Made by a program: the position numbers and the translations under genes. Positions 1 to 5,603 of a stretch of DNA of 6,466 nt are shown in pieces. The stretch is from an uncultured Ancrocorticia sp. (lineage in GTDB: Bacteria; Actinomycetota; Actinomycetes; Actinomycetales; Actinomycetaceae). The number at the start of each line of letters is the position of its first letter. The stretch's first letter is position 1. The stretch lies in assembly GCA_905373325.1 (NCBI GenBank), contig CAJPTB010000117.1, positions 1 through 6,466 on the forward strand. Reading direction: 5' to 3'. The notes under the pieces were generated by a model. It was not told the DNA's origin. It saw only the letters and a program-made list of their open reading frames with translations, and made no database searches.

Positions 1-183
1 TCCGCGTCTTCGCGCGCTATCGCCGGTTTGACCGGGGGACGTCGAGGCAAGGACAAGAAGGAAGACTCCCGCTCACGCCCAATCGAGGAAACGCAGGTTT
101 CCATGTACGAGGACGACAAGACGATCACGTTCTTGGAAGCCGGACGGCGTGAGGAGACGCCGCACGACGGCGCTCCTGCCTGA
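1..183 (+). CDS. C-terminal end of an unrecognised protein (partial at left edge)
   Basis: Frame 1 is open from the first base to a TGA at 181-183, giving 60 residues of the end of a longer protein. The first dozen residues are small and neutral. The rest is a hydrophilic tail with a basic stretch (GGRRGKDKK, residues 12-20), then an acidic patch with a short hydrophobic element (MYEDDKTITFLE, about residues 35-46), and an end rich in E, P and A. The stop is followed within six bases by a series of strong hairpins, which is what the end of a transcription unit looks like. I do not recognise the family. The composition would fit the cytoplasmic tail of a membrane protein or the end of a soluble protein, and nothing here decides between them. 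It is probably unrelated to the sugar-acid genes, from which it is separated by more than 800 bases. Confidence 0.6.
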   Translation, partial: SASSRAIAGLTGGRRGKDKKEDSRSRPIEETQVSMYEDDKTITFLEAGRREETPHDGAPA

Positions 184-188
184 CGGAG

Positions 189-205
189 GAAGCCGCAGCG
201 GCTTC
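189..205. terminator. Short perfect hairpin just after the first gene
   Basis: GAAGCCGC and GCGGCTTC flank a single A, so the 17 bases are a perfect palindrome; a real stem would have about 6 pairs with a 5-base loop. It begins six bases after the TGA at 181-183 and is followed by AAAA, not by a T run. It could be part of a terminator for the first gene, or RNA 3'-end protection. Confidence 0.4.
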
Positions 206-207
206 AA

Positions 208-255
208 AAGCGCTTCGCGGGAATGCTCCATTGCGGGCATTCCCGCGAAGCGCTT
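208..255. terminator. 19-bp perfect inverted repeat, probable bidirectional terminator
   Basis: The arms at 208-226 and 237-255 are exact reverse complements over 19 bases (AAGCGCTTCGCGGGAATGC on the left), with a 10-base loop at 227-236. The stem starts with AA and ends with TT, and there is only a short AT-rich exit (TTATTCA), so it is not a classical U-tract terminator. A stem this long and perfect by chance is very unlikely. It sits between a plus-strand gene end and the region where the minus-strand operon transcript would arrive, so it may block both directions. Confidence 0.6.
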
Positions 256-269
256 ATTCAGCAGGGCGA

Positions 270-285
270 CTGCGCACACGCGCAG
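270..285. other. Small hairpin in the terminator cluster
   Basis: CTGCGC (270-275) and GCGCAG (280-285) pair over 6 bases around an ACAC loop. On its own it is weak, but it lies between two much stronger hairpins in the same intergenic stretch. Confidence 0.3.
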
Positions 286-337
286 AGGGGCCCAAAGGTT
301 GCCGTACAAGGCAGCAAGGCTCTCAATGCAAAGCTAA

Positions 338-373
338 GAATGGGGTGGGAACCGCCAGGCTCCCACCCCATTC
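338..373. terminator. 13-bp hairpin with T-rich exit, probable Rho-independent terminator
   Basis: GAATGGGGTGGGA at 338-350 pairs perfectly with TCCCACCCCATTC at 361-373 around a 10-base loop. On the plus strand the stem is followed by GCTTGTTGTCTGTTCTC, which is T-rich though interrupted. On the minus strand the exit is TCTTAGCTTTGC, also fairly T-rich. It could therefore terminate plus-strand readthrough from the first gene and also the minus-strand regulator-dehydrogenase transcript, although the latter would give a 3' UTR of more than 600 bases. Confidence 0.6.
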
Positions 374-1010
374 GCTTGTTGTCTGTTCTCGAATCTCTCA
401 ACTCTGGCCCCTCAACTCTGCATGCCTCTCAACTCCGTCTTCCGTCGCCTCCTGAGCCTGCGTCTGCCTTTCACCCTGTTCGCTCCGCCAATCTCCGGCT
501 CAACGCCCCTTCGTCATATTCGTTTCATCCGCCGTTCCTCGCGTATTCACTATTCGCTTCATCCGTCGAACCGACGTCTGCCCTCTAACTTCCGCACCCG
601 TCCTGCCCGTACATTGACCCCACGTTCGTCGGCGCATGTCCGCCGATCTCGGGCACATCAACCTCGCGATCGTCCGCCGCCTCAGTCATCCACCGCAATG
701 GCACGCGCACCCTCTAACATCACATCGCCAGCCCGGCACTCACATCGCCACCCTGATCCGCAGCCCCCCAATCTGTCCGCCAACTCCGCACTCGCAGCTC
801 CCACTCGCCTTTCGCCCTCGGCCTTCGTCAACTCTGCGCCTGCCATGCGCTTCCGTCTGCCCGCATCTCACAGTCTTGCTCCAGACCGGGATCCCCAACA
901 GGGTGCGAAGGGATGCGCAGCCCCGCCGGTTGCTCGTTGTACTTCGTCATGGCCCTACGCTATCGTGCAAGCCCCCCAAAAGTCGCCTCAGGCTTCGGCG
1001 AGAGCTCCCC
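374..1010. other. Gene-free, strongly pyrimidine-biased region with short degenerate repeats
   Basis: I find no convincing gene here. The plus strand is very pyrimidine-rich: by hand count about 51 of the 180 bases at 421-600 are purines. The long plus-strand reading frames in it encode low-complexity S/P/R/L-rich peptides in several overlapping frames, as expected from composition alone. Short words recur: CTCAACTC at 397, 411 and 428; TATTCGYTTCATCCG at 517-531 and 551-565; TCACATCGCCA at 720-730 and 740-750; CGTCTGCC and CCCTCTAAC more than once. If the minus-strand operon reads through, its RNA would be purine-rich here. The stretch may be a decayed gene or an accessory repeat region; I cannot tell which. 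Confidence 0.5.
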
Positions 1011-2504
1011 CTACCCTTCGCGATCCTCCAATGGGCTCCGTTTCGCCAGAGCGTCCGCCGCGGCCGCGCGCACGCCGTTGCGCACGATGGCCTCCACAAG
1101 CTCGGCCACCCTGCTTGTGAAAGCCTCGTAGGCGACGAGTTCGTCGGGAAGGAAGCCGCCTCTCATGACGGCATCGACGTGCTCGCGCACGTTTGAGGCG
1201 CCGGCCGTCGCCGCGGCGAGCGCCTCCCGCTTCGGCTCGACCATTTCACGCGCAATCGGGCCTGGGTCGAAGCCTTGCGGAGGGCAGACGCAGGCTATCC
1301 AGGCCGCCGCCGTCAGCGCCATTTGCTGCGGCACGCGCCCCTTTTCTAGCAGTCGTATGGCCGGGGCGGGTATGCGCTGAAGGAGCTTCGCCGACCCGTC
1401 GGATCCCACCCGGGCCGTCTTGTCGCCCAGCGCGAAGTTCGTCCACCGCACGAACAGCCGGGCGATGTAGGCGTCGGCGTCGAAGCCCGAGGGAAGGTCG
1501 ATCGAGGGCAGATACTCGTCGTAAAGGGCGGCGCGCACGCATTCTTCGACGAAGGGCTGGGTGCGCGAGTCCGGAATCGTCTCGCGCCCGTCGAGCGCGC
1601 CCAGGTACGAAATGAGCGAATGCGATCCGTTGAGCAGGCGCAGCTTGACCAGCTCGTACTTGCCGACCTCGTCGGTGAAGGCGACGCCGTCGGCGTGCTC
1701 CCAGGCGGGCCGGCCGGCCGCGAACTTGTCCTCCATGACCCACATCGTGAATCCCTCGGCGGGAACGGGAACGGCGTCGTCGAAGCCCGCAATCCAGCGG
1801 ACCGCCTCGCGCACGGCGTCCGTCGTGGCGGGGACGATGCGGTCGACCATCGCGTTGGGGAAGGTCACGTTGGCCTCCAGCCAGGCGAGGAACTCCGGCC
1901 CCGCGCCTGTCTCTTCGAGGAATTCGACGACAAGGGAGCGGGTGACGTCGCCCGCGGAGACCATATTGTCGCAGGAAAGGACCGTGACGGGCGCGCCGCC
2001 GCGCTCGAAGCGCCGCACGAGCCCGCGCGCAACGAGCCCCACGGTGGTCTGCGCCCCGCCCGCGAAGTCGGCGAGGACGGCCGGGTCGGAGCGGTCGAGG
2101 CCTCCCGTGCGGGAGTCGCGGCGGTACCCGTTCTCGGAGACAGTCAACGTGACGATCTTGTGGCGCGGCTCGGCGAGAAGGTCGAGGACCCGCTCGGTTT
2201 CCTCGGCCGCGACGGCGAAATCGCGATGGACGTCGACGACGGACACCGACTCGCCCTCCGGCGTCAGCTCAAGGATCGAATAGATCCCGTCCTGTTCGCG
2301 CAGCGCATTGACGACGGCGGGGTTGTGGCTTGCCACGCCGACGATCCCCCACTCCCCCGGCTCGGCCGCGAGAGCCTGGGCTGTTGCCACCGCGGCGTGC
2401 GCTCGGTGGAATTGGGCGATGCCGATGTGCACGATCCCGGTTTCCGCCGGCGCACTCGCGCCGACGCGCCGATCAACCGGAAGGTGCTCGCGATTGAGTT
2501 TCAT
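1011..2504 (-). CDS. Mannitol dehydrogenase family oxidoreductase (D-mannonate oxidoreductase/fructuronate reductase-like)
   Basis: A 497-residue member of the polyol-specific long-chain dehydrogenase/reductase family, the usual length for UxuB and mannitol 2-dehydrogenase. These cytoplasmic, metal-independent NAD(P)-linked enzymes interconvert a ketose or keto-acid and a polyol or aldonate. Family marks are present in order: the nucleotide-binding segment HIGIAQFHRAH (26-36), TVSENGY (121-127), SCDN (177-180), FPNAMVDRI (215-223) and the catalytic K-x4-N-x2-H as K287, N292, H295 in KLRLLNGSHS. The nucleotide loop has GxA (G28, A30) where GxG is usual. The ATG at 2504 has a good Shine-Dalgarno (AAAGGAGA on the minus strand, six bases away) and lies 26 bases after the regulator's stop, so the two are probably one operon. 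Motifs do not settle the substrate: D-fructuronate/D-mannonate fits the aldonate context, but fructose/mannitol or an arabinitol activity is possible. Confidence 0.9.
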   Translation of the reverse strand: MKLNREHLPVDRRVGASAPAETGIVHIGIAQFHRAHAAVATAQALAAEPGEWGIVGVASHNPAVVNALREQDGIYSILELTPEGESVSVVDVHRDFAVAAEETERVLDLLAEPRHKIVTLTVSENGYRRDSRTGGLDRSDPAVLADFAGGAQTTVGLVARGLVRRFERGGAPVTVLSCDNMVSAGDVTRSLVVEFLEETGAGPEFLAWLEANVTFPNAMVDRIVPATTDAVREAVRWIAGFDDAVPVPAEGFTMWVMEDKFAAGRPAWEHADGVAFTDEVGKYELVKLRLLNGSHSLISYLGALDGRETIPDSRTQPFVEECVRAALYDEYLPSIDLPSGFDADAYIARLFVRWTNFALGDKTARVGSDGSAKLLQRIPAPAIRLLEKGRVPQQMALTAAAWIACVCPPQGFDPGPIAREMVEPKREALAAATAGASNVREHVDAVMRGGFLPDELVAYEAFTSRVAELVEAIVRNGVRAAAADALAKRSPLEDREG

Positions 2505-2510
2505 TGATTG

Positions 2511-2518
2511 TCTCCTTT
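2511..2518 (-). promoter_or_regulatory. Ribosome binding site of the dehydrogenase
   Basis: On the minus strand AAAGGAGA stands six bases before the ATG at 2504. It falls inside the 26-base gap after the regulator stop, supporting independent but co-transcribed translation. Confidence 0.7.
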
Positions 2519-2530
2519 GACTGCGCCAAC

Positions 2531-3532
2531 TTAGTTGGTCGAATTCGTGCGGGCTTCGTCGCCGCTTGGCCGGCCTTTGGCACCGCTGGTTTGCTCGGTT
2601 TTGGCCTTGCCCACCTCGTTGGCGGCCTGGACGACGATGAAAGAGGCCGATTCCGCCGCCGTCTCCGGGTCGCCGTCCCGAATCGCGCGGGCGAGGCGGA
2701 TGTGGCAGCGAACGGCGTCGGCGTCAGGGTGCGCGGGCTGAAGGTCCCAGTGGGTGCGCTCGACCAGCAGCGAGCCGACCATCGCCCCCAGTCGCGCGAA
2801 GATCTCGTTGCCGGAAAGGGAAGAAATGAGCTCGTGAAACTCGATGTCCGCCGCCAGGAACTCCGGATCGGCCCCGCGCCCTTCGGCCCCGAGATCGCGC
2901 ATGCGTTCGGCCAGTTCGACCAGTCGCTCGGCGCCGGGCAGCCCGCGCGACGCCGCCAGCCGCGCGGCCTCGGGTTCGATGCCGCGCCGCAGTTCGCTGA
3001 TTTCCAGGATGTGGTGGCGGCGCTCGACGGCGTCGTACATCCGCCAGGCGATGACGTGCGGATCGAGGAGCTGCCAGCTTCCGCGCGGTTCCACGGTCAC
3101 TCCCACGCGACGGCGGGACGTGACCATTCCCAGGCCTTCGAGGACCTTGACGACGTCGCGGACCAGCGTGCGCGAAACCCCGAACTCAGCTTCGAGGTCG
3201 GCGAGAGTCATGACGGTTCCGGCCGGCCGGCTCCCGGTCGCGATCTGCCTGCCGAGCTCGCCGAGCAGAGCCTCGTAATCGGTCGCCCCCTCCGGGGCGG
3301 ACTCCGAAGCGGGACCCGAGGCACGCGCCGGAGCGGGGCCAGAGCCGTGCTCCGACGCTCGCCCCTCGGATGCGCCGGCTCGCGAACCTTCGACGCCGGC
3401 TTTGCGCACGGGAGGGAGCGCCCACGCCTTTCTCCCTGCGCGAGACGAGTCGAGGCTGCGCGCGAGCCCGGACTGGCCGGCACGGGACGCGTCGGCGTCT
3501 CGCGCGTCTGCGCCGCCGTCGTTCGGGGCCAT
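2531..3532 (-). CDS. GntR-family transcriptional regulator, FadR subfamily (FCD domain)
   Basis: 333 residues from the ATG at 3532. The protein has a low-complexity A/S/G/R/E-rich N-terminus (about 83 residues), a winged helix-turn-helix (about 85-150, with TLADLEAEFGVSRTLVRDVVKVLEGLGMV and the wing RRRVGVTVEPRGSW), and an all-helical FCD ligand domain (about 155-308, starting LLDPHVIAWRM and ELRRGIEPEAARLAA). FadR-type proteins bind DNA as dimers and are usually repressors released by a small carboxylate, which suits a gene next to an aldonate importer. The FCD metal site keeps D229, H233 and H277, but the expected fourth ligand position, in the last helix, is I299. Typical relatives have 220-250 residues, so the N-terminal extension is unusual. 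It is divergent from the symporter gene and precedes the dehydrogenase, suggesting control of both. The effector is unknown. Confidence 0.88.
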   Translation of the reverse strand: MAPNDGGADARDADASRAGQSGLARSLDSSRAGRKAWALPPVRKAGVEGSRAGASEGRASEHGSGPAPARASGPASESAPEGATDYEALLGELGRQIATGSRPAGTVMTLADLEAEFGVSRTLVRDVVKVLEGLGMVTSRRRVGVTVEPRGSWQLLDPHVIAWRMYDAVERRHHILEISELRRGIEPEAARLAASRGLPGAERLVELAERMRDLGAEGRGADPEFLAADIEFHELISSLSGNEIFARLGAMVGSLLVERTHWDLQPAHPDADAVRCHIRLARAIRDGDPETAAESASFIVVQAANEVGKAKTEQTSGAKGRPSGDEARTNSTN

Positions 3533-3534
3533 GG

Positions 3535-3541
3535 TCACCTC
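3535..3541 (-). promoter_or_regulatory. Ribosome binding site deciding the regulator start
   Basis: On the minus strand GAGGTGA precedes the ATG at 3532, with five bases between GAGG and the ATG. A GTG in the same frame two codons earlier (3538) is embedded in this Shine-Dalgarno, so the ATG is the better start. A GTG at 3409 is the only later plausible in-frame start before the DNA-binding domain, and it has no visible Shine-Dalgarno. Confidence 0.6.
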
Positions 3542-3630
3542 GCTGGAAAGAGTCGCGGTCTTGCCGCAATGAACGGCGGCCTCGCCGGGGCGAACTCCGA
3601 CGAGCCGACGTGAATCGGCGTCAAACCTAG

Positions 3631-3700
3631 CCTTTCGATGCCTGATTAAAGGTTTCGATCTCTAAACTAACGTTTCAACGCCGAGCCAGGCGCTTCGACG
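3631..3700. repeat. Four related 10-mers at exact 20-base spacing in the divergent intergenic region
   Basis: CCTTTCGATG (3631), GGTTTCGATC (3651), CGTTTCAACG (3671) and CGCTTCGACG (3691) start exactly 20 bases apart and share the core YTTCRAYS. Twenty bases is close to two helical turns, so the copies lie on roughly the same DNA face. The third copy is itself a small dyad (CGTT-TC-AACG). The segment 3644-3660 also has partial dyad symmetry (GAT..AA...TT..ATC). The array lies between the divergent starts at 3532 and 3881 in a locally AT-richer stretch, so it is a candidate operator cluster for the adjacent FadR-type regulator or another factor. I could not assign a convincing promoter for the regulator beside it. 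Confidence 0.5.
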
Positions 3701-3761
3701 TCGCCACACCGAACGTCCTTGCCTCCGCAAACGGCGAAATCTCGCGACTTCGTCGCTCGTC

Positions 3762-3790
3762 TGGCAAAGCGTCAATGATACTACTATTAT
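3762..3790 (+). promoter_or_regulatory. Candidate promoter of the symporter gene
   Basis: A -10 like element TATTAT (3785-3790, five of six matches to TATAAT) is preceded at 17 bases by a weak -35 TGGCAA (3762-3767). It is among the most AT-rich spots in the intergenic region and would give a leader of roughly 85 bases before the ATG at 3881. Confidence 0.4.
3775..3790. promoter_or_regulatory. AT-rich dyad overlapping the candidate -10, possible operator
   Basis: ATGATA-CTAC-TATTAT has the symmetry AT.ATA....TAT.AT, with one mismatched pair in each half. It covers the proposed -10 of the symporter promoter, where a repressor would block initiation. FadR-type regulators usually bind short dyads of about this size, but the sequence does not match a consensus I know well. 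Confidence 0.35.
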
Positions 3791-3838
3791 GGCGATCACA
3801 GTCGCATGGGGCAAGGCAGCCCCGGCGGCCGACGATTC

Positions 3839-3859
3839 GAGCCGAGTTCGCCCCGGCTC
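3839..3859 (+). other. Small hairpin in the symporter leader
   Basis: GAGCCG (3839-3844) pairs with CGGCTC (3854-3859) around a 9-base loop, ending 11 bases before the Shine-Dalgarno. It is short and may be incidental. Apart from this hairpin, the candidate promoter and dyad, and the 20-base-spaced repeats, I see nothing else definite in 3533-3880. Confidence 0.2.
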
Positions 3860-3869
3860 ACCGCTCAAC

Positions 3870-3874
3870 GGAGA
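3870..3874 (+). promoter_or_regulatory. Ribosome binding site deciding the symporter start
   Basis: GGAGA stands six bases before the ATG at 3881. The frame is open upstream to an ATG at 3806, but those 25 extra residues are polar, unlike this family's N-terminus, and that ATG has no Shine-Dalgarno. The 3881 start is chosen. Confidence 0.7.
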
Positions 3875-3880
3875 ACACAC

Positions 3881-5347
3881 ATGGAACCAACAACAGCCAT
3901 ACTGGCCGATGACAAACGGGTATTCATCGACAAAAGCGGCGCCTGGGTCGGCAGCATTCCGCCTGCGGCCTTGCTGGCGATTGCGGCCGCGGCGATCGCC
4001 GTCATCCTTCTCCTCGTCATCGCACTCAAGTTTCACGCCTTCATCACGCTCGTCGTCGTCTCGATCGTGACCGCCGTCGCCGCGGGAATCCCGCTCGACA
4101 AGCTTTACGACACCGTCATGGAAGGATTCAATTCGACGCTGGGCAGCGTCGGAATACTGGTGGGCCTCGGCGCAATGCTGGGCGTGCTGGTCGAACACTC
4201 CGGCGGCGCCCAGGTGCTCGCCGACTACATGATCGCAAAATTCGGCGAGAAGCGCGCCCCCATGGCGCTGGGCTTCGCCTCCCTTCTGCTGGGCTTTCCC
4301 ATGTTCTTCGACGCCGGCCTCGTGGTCATGCTGCCGATCGTCTTCGCCGTCGCCAAGCGGCTGGGCGGGCCCATCCTGCTCTACGCGTTCCCCACGGCCG
4401 TCGCCTTCTCCGTGATGCACGTCTTCGTGCCGCCGCACCCCGGCCCGGTCTCCACATCCACCTTCTACGGCGTCAACCTCGGCTACCTCATGGTGGTCGG
4501 CATCATTTTCGCGATCCCCACCTTCTACGTCACCGGCGTGCTGTGGGGGCGCCGCTGCGCCAAGAAGTTCCCGAACATCGACATCTCCAAGACGATCTTC
4601 GGCGCGCGGACCGAACCTGTTGAAAATCCGCCGAGGGTCGCCACCGTCGTGGGCATCCTCCTCCTGCCGATGTTCCTCATCCTCCTCAACACGTCCGTCG
4701 ATTTCATGACGAAGGCGGGAACGTTCGGCGAGTACAACGCCGACCCCAAGCTTTCCCACGTCAGCCTGCCGCTGTGGGCGCAGGTTTTCAGCCTGCTCGG
4801 AAAGCCGGGCGTCGCGCTGCTCATCGCCGTCCTCACCGCGATTCCCGTGCTTGGAACGTCCAAGGGAGTGCACGGATCGGCTCTGGAGAAGCTCCTCGAC
4901 TCTGCTCTCGGCCCCATCGCCTCGGTCGTCTTCATCACCGGCGCGGGCGGAATGTTCGGCGGAGTGCTCCGCGCCTCCGGCATCGGCGACGCCCTCAAGT
5001 ACATGCTCGACAACATCGGCGTCCCCGTCATCGTCGCCGCCTACATCATCGCGGTGGCTCTGCGCCTGGCACAGGGCTCGGCGACGGTGGCCCTGACGAC
5101 GGCGGCCGGGCTCATGTCCGCGGGCGTCCTCGGCGGCGGATACAACGAGCTCCAAATCGTCGCCATCACCCTGGCCACCGCCGCGGGTTCCGTTTTCGCC
5201 TCGCACGTCAACGACTCGGGCTTCTGGCTGGTGGGCCGCCTCCTCGGCATGGACACAGCCACGACCCTGCGCACATGGACGGTGCAGCAGACGCTTGAAT
5301 CCCTCATGGTGTTCGTTCTGTCCGTCCTGCTGTTCGTCGTGGCATAG
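3881..5347 (+). CDS. GntP-family gluconate/aldonate:H+ symporter
   Basis: 488 residues of highly hydrophobic protein with a short polar N-terminus (1-25), followed by a dozen or so membrane segments, beginning about residues 27-49. GntP-family proteins of the inner membrane take up gluconate, L-idonate and related sugar acids with protons. Hallmark motifs are present: GFPMFFDAG (138-146), HVFVPPHPGPV (180-190), RLAQGSATVA (395-404) and HVNDSGFW (442-449). A more hydrophilic loop follows WGRRCAKKF (222-230) to about 252, and another at about 275-295. The protein is somewhat longer than the roughly 440 residues usual in E. coli members, mainly through the N-terminus and these loops. It is divergent from the FadR-type regulator and in line with the idnD-like gene, so L-idonate, L-gulonate or gluconate are the likely substrates. 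I do not give a gene symbol because GntP, GntT and IdnT cannot be told apart from motifs. Confidence 0.93.
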   Translation: MEPTTAILADDKRVFIDKSGAWVGSIPPAALLAIAAAAIAVILLLVIALKFHAFITLVVVSIVTAVAAGIPLDKLYDTVMEGFNSTLGSVGILVGLGAMLGVLVEHSGGAQVLADYMIAKFGEKRAPMALGFASLLLGFPMFFDAGLVVMLPIVFAVAKRLGGPILLYAFPTAVAFSVMHVFVPPHPGPVSTSTFYGVNLGYLMVVGIIFAIPTFYVTGVLWGRRCAKKFPNIDISKTIFGARTEPVENPPRVATVVGILLLPMFLILLNTSVDFMTKAGTFGEYNADPKLSHVSLPLWAQVFSLLGKPGVALLIAVLTAIPVLGTSKGVHGSALEKLLDSALGPIASVVFITGAGGMFGGVLRASGIGDALKYMLDNIGVPVIVAAYIIAVALRLAQGSATVALTTAAGLMSAGVLGGGYNELQIVAITLATAAGSVFASHVNDSGFWLVGRLLGMDTATTLRTWTVQQTLESLMVFVLSVLLFVVA

Positions 5348-5353
5348 CCGGAC

Positions 5354-5428
5354 GCGGCCTGGGCGCAGCTCCGCGCTGGGCGGAGCGGCCTGGGCGCAGC
5401 TCCGCGCTGGGCGGAGCGGCCTGGGCGC
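5354..5428. repeat. 31-base tandem repeat, two full copies and a partial third
   Basis: Units start at 5354, 5385 and 5416, each with GCGGCCTGGGCGC. The first two are identical over 31 bases, and the third matches for its first 13. Each full unit contributes a 7-bp hairpin, GCTCCGC-GCTGG-GCGGAGC, at 5368-5386 and 5399-5417. The first hairpin begins about 20 bases after the symporter stop. There is no T run, so a classical intrinsic terminator is not shown; mRNA 3'-end stabilisation or partial termination is possible. Confidence 0.75.
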
Positions 5429-5440
5429 GGAAGCGCCGCA

Positions 5441-5457
5441 TCGCGGATATCGGCGCG
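5441..5457. repeat. 17-mer repeat, copy 1
   Basis: TCGCGGATATCGGCGCG is repeated 135 bases later at 5576-5592 with one change (G to A at the twelfth base). It contains a GATATC core. It suggests the two halves of this intergenic gap share a common repeat source. Confidence 0.5.
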
Positions 5458-5458
5458 A

Positions 5459-5476
5459 CTCCGCCCAAACGCGGAG
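5459..5476. other. GC hairpin related to the 31-base repeat hairpins
   Basis: CTCCGC (5459-5464) and GCGGAG (5471-5476) pair around CCAAAC. The arms are the same as in the tandem-repeat hairpins but the loop differs, so the stem sequence recurs while the loop varies. A shorter relative, GCTCCG/CGGAGC, occurs at 5530-5535 and 5544-5549. Confidence 0.4.
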
Positions 5477-5486
5477 CGACCTTAAC

Positions 5487-5507
5487 GTGAGCTCAACGCG
5501 AGCTCAC
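5487..5507. other. 8-bp palindrome between symporter and idnD-like gene
   Basis: GTGAGCTC (5487-5494) and GAGCTCAC (5500-5507) are exact reverse complements separated by AACGC. There is no T run after it. It could be an operator-like dyad or a further RNA hairpin in the series. Confidence 0.4.
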
Positions 5508-5575
5508 CACGGGGACAGTGACCGCTGCGGCTCCGTCCGAGCGCGGAGCGATCCCGGGTGCAGAAGCACACAATG

Positions 5576-5592
5576 TCGCGGATATCAGCGCG
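5576..5592. repeat. 17-mer repeat, copy 2
   Basis: TCGCGGATATCAGCGCG matches the copy at 5441-5457 in 16 of 17 bases and is directly followed by GAGCGACC, which also recurs in the gap (5475-5482). Confidence 0.5.
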
Positions 5593-5603
5593 GAGCGACC
5601 GGA

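Noticed and set aside
256..337. tRNA or small structured RNA between the hairpins
   Set aside because: No cloverleaf, anticodon arm or TTCGA-type T-loop could be fitted; only short 4-6 bp stems are present.
422..1120. 232-residue plus-strand open frame
   Set aside because: It is S/P/R/L-rich low complexity explained by the pyrimidine bias, has a rival long frame in another phase, and overlaps the conserved dehydrogenase on the other strand.
1620..2507. Long plus-strand open frame inside the dehydrogenase gene
   Set aside because: It is the antisense shadow of a gene with clear family motifs; GC-rich codon bias keeps the opposite strand open.
2504..3613. 369-residue plus-strand open frame across the regulator
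   Set aside because: It is antisense to the FadR-type regulator, whose winged helix and FCD domain are clearly recognisable.
3662..5206. 514-residue minus-strand open frame opposite the symporter
   Set aside because: Its D/E/G/H/R-rich composition is the antisense of hydrophobic codons, and the symporter motifs are unambiguous.
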